Of a stretch of DNA of 56,886 bases, positions 51,563 through 56,886 are shown piece by piece. Below the pieces are notes generated by a model that was not told the DNA's origin, ran no database searches, and worked only from the letters and a program-made list of their open reading frames with translations. Every line of letters begins with the position of its first letter. Position 1 is the first letter of the stretch. The position numbers and the translations under genes are program-made. Source of the DNA: an uncultured Selenomonadales bacterium (GTDB taxonomy: Bacteria; Bacillota; Negativicutes; Selenomonadales; Selenomonadaceae); the NCBI GenBank assembly GCA_947165295.1, contig CAMUZU010000013.1, positions 1-56,886 on the forward strand. The letters are read 5' to 3'.

Positions 51563-54500
51563 TCAGGTCGTCTTGTAAGTGTCTGCGCTGAAGGTTGCGG
51601 CTGCTTCGGCAGAAAGCGTCGAGGCAAGATTCGCGGTGACAAGATTCGTGCCGTAATCGAGTTCGACAACCGCGTAACTGCCGCTTCTGTCGTTGATGAT
51701 TTTCGTCATGTCGGCTGTCTTCGTCTTGGATGTGACGAGGTCGCCGTCGTCGAACCAGTAAAGCGTGCTGTTCGCCTTGATGACGAAATCGCCTTCGAGG
51801 TCTTCAATCGTGACGGAGCCGCCGTCGGTCATTGTGAACTTGAGGTCGCCTTGGTCAACGGAAATGTCGCTGATGAGTTTGCCCGTCGAAACTTTGAGCT
51901 TGTCGTCGTTGTACGTGAAGTCCGCGATAACGTCTTTGCCGTCGCCTTTCGCGTAAGTGAAGACGTCCGCGCCCTTGCCGCCCGTGAGCGTGGTCTTGTA
52001 CGCGCCGCCCGTCAAAGTTTCGTCGCCCGTCGTGCCTTGAAGCGTCAAAGTCTTCGTGACAGCCGAGCCGTCGACTTGTCCGCCCGTCGAAGCCGTGAAC
52101 TTGCCGCTGTACGTCGAAAGCAGTTTGACTTCGTCGTCGCTGAAGTAAATCGCGTTCTTGCCGAAGGAAGTTTGCTTTTCGTCAATGACAATCGTGCCGT
52201 AAGTCGCGGCGTCCGCCTTGGTGAAGTCGTCGCTCTTGATGACGATTTTGCTTGTCGAAGCATTGTCACTGTTCGCGACGGTCAAAGTCAACGTGCCGTT
52301 CTTGCTTGAAGGCGAATAAGCCGAGCCGACAATCGACAAGTCTTCGCCGAGTTTAATCGAATCGCCCGACATGTAACCGTTAATCGTCGTGGTGCCCGTG
52401 ATTTTGTCGTGGATGAAGATGTCCGCGCCGTTGCCGCCGATCAAAACGTCCGTGCCCGCTTTGCCGTCGAGCGTGTTGCCCGCGTCGTTTGCGGTCAAGG
52501 TGTTGGCAAGCGTGTTGCCCGTAAGTTTAATCGCAGTGTCGCCCAAAGCCGTAACGGTTTTGACTTTGTCGCCCGTAACGAATTCACTGCCGCCCGTGAC
52601 TGAAACTTTCGTGCCCGTGGTGTCGGTCAACGTGTGTTCGCCGAGGTAAACGGTCGAGCTGACGGTTTTGTTATTGACCGTGCCCGTGAGCTGAACTTTC
52701 GTGTCGGATTCAAGGTCGCTGATTGTCAACGTGTTGCCTTCGCCGAAAGTAAGCGCAGTTTCCGTTACGTCGGTTATCGCAAGCGCGCCGTGATTGATTT
52801 TGCCTCTGGTCGTGTCGAATTTGGTAATCGTGACGTTGCCGCCCGTGTAAGTGATTTGTCTGACCTTATCCGTAGCTGCGTAAGTGCCGACGTCCGCCGC
52901 GAGCGTGACGGCTGTTGCCGCAGCCCTGTCCGCCGTGACGCCCGTTTGAGGATAAGCGCGTGCGGTGAACTGCCCGGCTTTGTTGGCGTCGTCGTGGAGC
53001 GTGATGAGTTTGTTCGCCGCGTCTTTGAGGACGATTTTGCCTTCGCCGACGGTGAGCGTAACGTCGCCGCTTTGGTCGTTGACCGCAAATTTCGCGACGG
53101 AGCCTTTGACGCTGATTTTGTCGCCCGCCGCGTAATTTTCAATTGTCATTGTGCCCGTGCCGTCGAAGGTGTAAACCGTCCTGCCTGCCGCGCCCGTGAA
53201 AGTTTGAGCCTTCGAGCCGCCCGCGAGTGTCACGGCGTTTTTGACGTTGGATGCGTCGACAGTCGAAGCGTCGCCCGCGTAAGTCTTCGTGCCGTTAAAC
53301 AGCTGAATTCCGCCTTCGGTGACAATGCCCGCTTCCGTCAACGTCGCCGAATCATTATGCGCGTCGACAAGGTTAATCGAAGTCGTGTTGCCTTTGAACG
53401 TCAACGAGCCTTTGCCGACGGTCACAACGGTTTTCGAGCCGCTGAACTTCGCCGCAGTGATTGAGCTGATGTCGGTGACTTGAACTTTGTCGGTGTCGTC
53501 GAGGTTGTTGACTGTGTCGTTGCCCGCCGAGTAAACGAAAGTGTCCGCGCCTTCCGTGCCGACGAAAACATTGTTCTTCGCGTTGCCCGTGAGTTTGACA
53601 GCGTCCGAAGCCGAACCGTCGAGCGTGACAAGATTTTTCCAATCGTCGGTCGAAGCGTCGAAAGCGGTTGCCGAAGCTTGAAGCGTGACGCCGTTGCCGT
53701 GCGACGTGAAGTCTTTGTTGTACGTCCAAAGTTGATTCGAGCCGTCTTTGACGGTGATTGACTTGTCCGCCGCGCCCGTGAGCGTGACGACATTTTTCGC
53801 CGCGTTGAGAGTAAAGACAACGTCCGTGTCGCCGAAAGCCGCCGACTTAATCGAGAAGTTTTTGGTAAGCTTGAGCGTGTCTTCCGCCGCGTAATCGGTG
53901 ATTGTGTCTTCGCCGCCGTTGTAAACGAAAGTGTCCGCGCCTGCGCCGCCCGTGAATTCATCCGCCGCTGTCGTTCCGCCCGTCAAGGTGTCGTTGCCGC
54001 TGCCGCCTTTGAGCGTGTTGCCCAAATTGTTGCCGACGAGATTAAGGTTGCGCGTTGCGGTCGACGCGTCGATTTGCGTAACGTCGTTGACTTTGGAAAT
54101 GTTTTGACCCGCGCCTTTGAAGTTTTGGTCGAGCGTGACTTTGCCGTCTTCGCTGACCGCGCCGTTGTCAATGTACGTGCGAACTGTTTCATTTTCGCCG
54201 TCAACGAAAGTCAAAGCTTTGTTCTTCGCGCCGTTGACTGTAAGCGTGCGTTCGTCGTCGAAAGTCAACACGAGGTTTGAGCCGCTGAACTTGAAACTTG
54301 TCGGTGTCGCGTCGAGAGAAATTTTATCCGCGCCGTTGGTGCCCGACGTGCTGTAATCGGTGATGACCGCGTTGCCCGCCGTCGAGTAAACAAAGACGTC
54401 GTCGCCCTTGCCGCCGTTGAGTGTGTCGGTGCCCGCCGTGGCTTTGAGCGTGTCGTTGCCCTTGTCGCCGAGGAGTTTGTCGTTGCCCGTGCCGCCCGTC

Positions 54501-56886
54501 AAGCTGTTGTCGAGCGCGTTGCCCGTGATGTTGACGCCCGCAGTGTTCGAGCCGTCGACGTTTTGAATCGGAGCTTTGACCGTGTAAGTTTTCGTCGAAG
54601 CAGGCAACGTGACAGTTAAACCGTCGTCCGAAGTTTGACCGTCCTTCGAGTAATACGAATCAACTTCGCCGTTCGTGAGCGTGACGACTTTGTCCGCCGC
54701 GTTGAGCAGGTTGACCGTCTTGCCGCCGTCGAAAGTGAGCACGAGATTTTTGCCGTTGACTTTGATGTCGGGAATGCCCGCGTCCGCGCCGACGGAAATC
54801 TTATCGGAGCCGACGCCGTAATCGGTGATTGTGATTTTTTCGCCCGCGACGAAGATGTCCGCGCCGTCGCCGCCCGTCAACGTGATGTTCGCGTTCGAGC
54901 CGGCAAGCGTGTCGTTTTTGTCGCCGCCGACAATCGAGTTGACTTTGTCGCCGCCGGAGATGTAAACGGTGTTCGCGTTGCCCGACGCAGAAATTTTCGT
55001 GACGGTGTCCGCCAAAAGATTTTCGGTTATTTCGATGGCGTCTTCGGTCGTCGAAACCGTTGCGGTCGTCGAATTCGCGTCATAAGCAACTTTGACGGTC
55101 TTGTAACCTTCGGCAAGGTCGGAGGTCGTCGCGCTTGTCGGTACGGCGAAAATTTTCTGCGCGTCGTCGAATTTAATTTGATCGGTCGAAGTCACGCCGC
55201 TGACGGTAATGAGTTTCGTGCCTTCGTTTCCTTCAGCAGGTGCCGCGACGTAAAAGTAACCGTCCGAAGCAGAGTTCCAACCTTTTGCGACAAGGACGTT
55301 GTCGACGACAAGCAAAGTCGCGCCGGCTTTAATCGCGCTGTTTGCGAAGGTGCCGCCTTCGATTGTGATTTTGTCGAGCGCGCCCAAAGTCAAAGCGTCG
55401 TCGTTAATCGTGATTTCGCCGATTGTGCCGTTTTTGACCGTGAGACTGCCTTTGAATTCGTTGCCGCCCTGGTTCCACGTGTTGAAGTTAATCGCGCCGA
55501 TTGTGCCCGTCGTGTTGATTGTGACTTGCGCGCCTGCCGGGTAATATTTGTTCGCAAAAGACACGTCGAAAGCATAACCGCCCTCCTTGGCGATAATTGA
55601 CGTGTTGCCCGTGACGTTGATCATGCCGTTATTGTTCGACGAGGTGTAAGGAGCCGTGCCAACCAATTCCGAGCCGTCGAGCGTCATGTTTTCGAGCGTG
55701 AGGTTTGAATAATTCTGCACGAGCATTTTTGCGACAGACGAAGTGATTTTGCCGTTCTTGAACGTGATGGTCGAGTCTTTGAGCAGTTGGAAAGCCTGCG
55801 TTTCCGTGCCCGTTGAGCCTACGGTCGTCCCGTCAACGTCGTAAGTGTGTCCGTTAAAGTCAAGCGTGAAGTTTTTGCCCGACGCAACTTTAACGCCGTC
55901 GCCCCTCGCGTCTTGGCGCAACGTAACTGTCCCGTTTTCAGTGACAGCGTTGACGGCAGCTTGAAGCGTCGAGAAATATTTGTCGCCGATTTTGGCAACG
56001 CAATTCGCAACGGCCGAAGTCGCGTCCGCTTCGTTCGTGAAGTATTTGGTTTCGCCGTCGATTGTGACAGCATTCAAATCTTTGACAGCAGAGGCCGCGT
56101 CCGCCGCGTTCGTGAAGTATTTGGTCACGCCGTCGATTGTGACAGCATTCAAATCTTTGACAGCAGAGGCCGCGTCCGCCGCGTTCGTGAAGTATTTGGT
56201 CACGCCGTCGACGGTGACAGCGGTCTTGCCTGCAACGGCGGCTTGCATTTTCTCTTCGGTCGAGTAATAGCTGACTTCGTCGTCAATCGTCGCGGCAAAG
56301 GCGTTGTCGCGTGCGGCTTGCATTTTCTCTTCGGTCGAGTAATAGCTGACTTCGTCGTCAATCGTCGCGGCAAAGGCGTTGTCGCGTGCGGCTTGAGCTT
56401 TCTCGTCGGTCGAGTAATAGCTGACTTCGCCGTCAATTTCAACGGTCGTGCACGTTTCAAGCGTTGCCTGCCGTTTCGCTTCGGTCGAGTAGTTTCGAGT
56501 TTCGCCGTCGATAACCGCAGTGAACTTGTAATTTTTGATTGCCGATGTCCGCTTCGTTTCGGTTGAGTAATAATACAGCTTATCGTCACGATAAGCTTTG
56601 AGCAGCGTGCCTTCGACGGTCGCCCACTTGTCGGCGGTGTAGTAAACTGTTGCGCCGTCAAGCGAAATTTTGGTGAGCGTGTCTTTGACGGTCGCCCAAG
56701 CGTCGGCAGTGTAGTAAACGTTCGAGTTGTCGTCGACGGTGTATTTCGTGTACTTGCCATTTGATGCCGCCGTATTCAACTTTGGAGTCGTGGTGAAATA
56801 AACTGGTTCGTCGTTGAAGAGAGCTTTAACAAGCGTGCCTTCGACGGTCGCCCACTTGTCGGCGGTGTAGTAAACCGTTTTGCCGT
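51563..56886 (-). CDS. very large repetitive RTX-like surface/secreted protein (5' end outside window)
   Basis: The frame is open to the window edge, so at least 1,773 residues are present and the start is missing. From the left of the protein there is a block of about 25-residue repeats (YYSTEEKMQAARDNAFAATI, KYFTNAADAASAVKDLNAVT, YYTADKWATVEGTLLKA), then a beta-helix-like region with Gly, Asn and Thr (KNFTLDFNGHTYDVDG). A long tail follows with hemolysin-type Ca2+-binding units such as GGSGNDTLTGG, GGDGADIFVAG and GGKGADVFTYAKGDG. It has the composition of giant adhesins secreted by type I systems; no secretion genes are in view. The stop is at 51563. Confidence 0.8.
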   Translation of the reverse strand, partial: GKTVYYTADKWATVEGTLVKALFNDEPVYFTTTPKLNTAASNGKYTKYTVDDNSNVYYTADAWATVKDTLTKISLDGATVYYTADKWATVEGTLLKAYRDDKLYYYSTETKRTSAIKNYKFTAVIDGETRNYSTEAKRQATLETCTTVEIDGEVSYYSTDEKAQAARDNAFAATIDDEVSYYSTEEKMQAARDNAFAATIDDEVSYYSTEEKMQAAVAGKTAVTVDGVTKYFTNAADAASAVKDLNAVTIDGVTKYFTNAADAASAVKDLNAVTIDGETKYFTNEADATSAVANCVAKIGDKYFSTLQAAVNAVTENGTVTLRQDARGDGVKVASGKNFTLDFNGHTYDVDGTTVGSTGTETQAFQLLKDSTITFKNGKITSSVAKMLVQNYSNLTLENMTLDGSELVGTAPYTSSNNNGMINVTGNTSIIAKEGGYAFDVSFANKYYPAGAQVTINTTGTIGAINFNTWNQGGNEFKGSLTVKNGTIGEITINDDALTLGALDKITIEGGTFANSAIKAGATLLVVDNVLVAKGWNSASDGYFYVAAPAEGNEGTKLITVSGVTSTDQIKFDDAQKIFAVPTSATTSDLAEGYKTVKVAYDANSTTATVSTTEDAIEITENLLADTVTKISASGNANTVYISGGDKVNSIVGGDKNDTLAGSNANITLTGGDGADIFVAGEKITITDYGVGSDKISVGADAGIPDIKVNGKNLVLTFDGGKTVNLLNAADKVVTLTNGEVDSYYSKDGQTSDDGLTVTLPASTKTYTVKAPIQNVDGSNTAGVNITGNALDNSLTGGTGNDKLLGDKGNDTLKATAGTDTLNGGKGDDVFVYSTAGNAVITDYSTSGTNGADKISLDATPTSFKFSGSNLVLTFDDERTLTVNGAKNKALTFVDGENETVRTYIDNGAVSEDGKVTLDQNFKGAGQNISKVNDVTQIDASTATRNLNLVGNNLGNTLKGGSGNDTLTGGTTAADEFTGGAGADTFVYNGGEDTITDYAAEDTLKLTKNFSIKSAAFGDTDVVFTLNAAKNVVTLTGAADKSITVKDGSNQLWTYNKDFTSHGNGVTLQASATAFDASTDDWKNLVTLDGSASDAVKLTGNAKNNVFVGTEGADTFVYSAGNDTVNNLDDTDKVQVTDISSITAAKFSGSKTVVTVGKGSLTFKGNTTSINLVDAHNDSATLTEAGIVTEGGIQLFNGTKTYAGDASTVDASNVKNAVTLAGGSKAQTFTGAAGRTVYTFDGTGTMTIENYAAGDKISVKGSVAKFAVNDQSGDVTLTVGEGKIVLKDAANKLITLHDDANKAGQFTARAYPQTGVTADRAAATAVTLAADVGTYAATDKVRQITYTGGNVTITKFDTTRGKINHGALAITDVTETALTFGEGNTLTISDLESDTKVQLTGTVNNKTVSSTVYLGEHTLTDTTGTKVSVTGGSEFVTGDKVKTVTALGDTAIKLTGNTLANTLTANDAGNTLDGKAGTDVLIGGNGADIFIHDKITGTTTINGYMSGDSIKLGEDLSIVGSAYSPSSKNGTLTLTVANSDNASTSKIVIKSDDFTKADAATYGTIVIDEKQTSFGKNAIYFSDDEVKLLSTYSGKFTASTGGQVDGSAVTKTLTLQGTTGDETLTGGAYKTTLTGGKGADVFTYAKGDGKDVIADFTYNDDKLKVSTGKLISDISVDQGDLKFTMTDGGSVTIEDLEGDFVIKANSTLYWFDDGDLVTSKTKTADMTKIINDRSGSYAVVELDYGTNLVTANLASTLSAEAAATFSADTYKTT
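56000..56886 (-). repeat. 75-bp coding repeats (25 residues) in the RTX-like gene
   Basis: Near-identical 75-bp units recur, for example AGTATTTGGT at 56041, 56116 and 56191, and two identical units around 56235-56400. More diverged units continue to the right edge, encoding YYST/YFTN/YYTA-type 25-residue repeats. Near-identity of adjacent units points to recent expansion by recombination. Confidence 0.85.

Overview
The window looks like chromosomal DNA of a Gram-negative (diderm) Firmicute, most likely a member of the Negativicutes/Selenomonadales. Lipid-A synthesis (LpxB) and an MsbA-type flippase sit in the same window as Firmicutes-type genes: a BofA-family protein, a stand-alone MetH activation-domain protein, a SEC-C methionine aminopeptidase, an HtrA-RlmH pair and DUF445 proteins. 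The assignment is inferred from gene content only. Genes are densely packed, with many ATGA, GTGA and TTGA overlaps, strong GGAGG ribosome sites and several GTG or TTG starts.

Region 1 (165-18255, minus strand) is an envelope and stress block. It holds the MsbA-like ABC exporter, two small proteins, LpxB, four genes carrying TerD-family domains (one fused to a PTS-EIIA-like domain, one fused to a TerA-like domain), four family-2 glycosyltransferases (one a pseudogene), a DUF2225 protein, a PMCA-type Ca2+ ATPase, two tandem secreted nucleosidase-like proteins and a cyclase-family hydrolase. TerD proteins are known Ca2+ binders, so a Ca2+ theme links the TerD genes, the ATPase and the large RTX-type protein at the far right end.

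Region 2 (18436-28222) is mostly plus strand: a YhdT/PanF pair, a minus-strand radical SAM gene with a truncated TcmP partner, then htrA, rlmH, two genes of unknown function, manA, a methyltransferase and a leucine-rich-repeat protein. Region 3 (28268-39379) has a DUF1537 kinase, an orphan ABC-2 permease, proS, an unknown two-gene unit whose first gene is split at an A11 tract, thiD, and a striking two-gene operon encoding a GrpE-like coiled-coil protein and a 998-residue Hsp70-like protein. Region 4 (39435-51496) has BofA, LPP20/FlgT-N-like and CsgG-like envelope proteins, a DeoR-type regulator, the MetH activation-domain protein, map, queC, rpsO, a CRISPR array with no cas genes, two DUF445 genes, murI and a HAD phosphatase. 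Region 5 (51563 to the right edge) is the 3' part of a very large gene for a repetitive RTX-like surface or secreted protein.

Three features stand out beyond the genes. (1) Four copies of a roughly 105-bp intergenic element made of three consecutive hairpins sit in the same orientation just upstream of a start codon. Their stems differ in sequence but keep pairing, and two copies share their sequence through the Shine-Dalgarno site. (2) Four genes have had their 3' ends duplicated in tandem immediately downstream of their stop codons. (3) The GrpE-like/Hsp70-like operon looks like a dedicated, divergent chaperone system. These are the best candidates for something undescribed.
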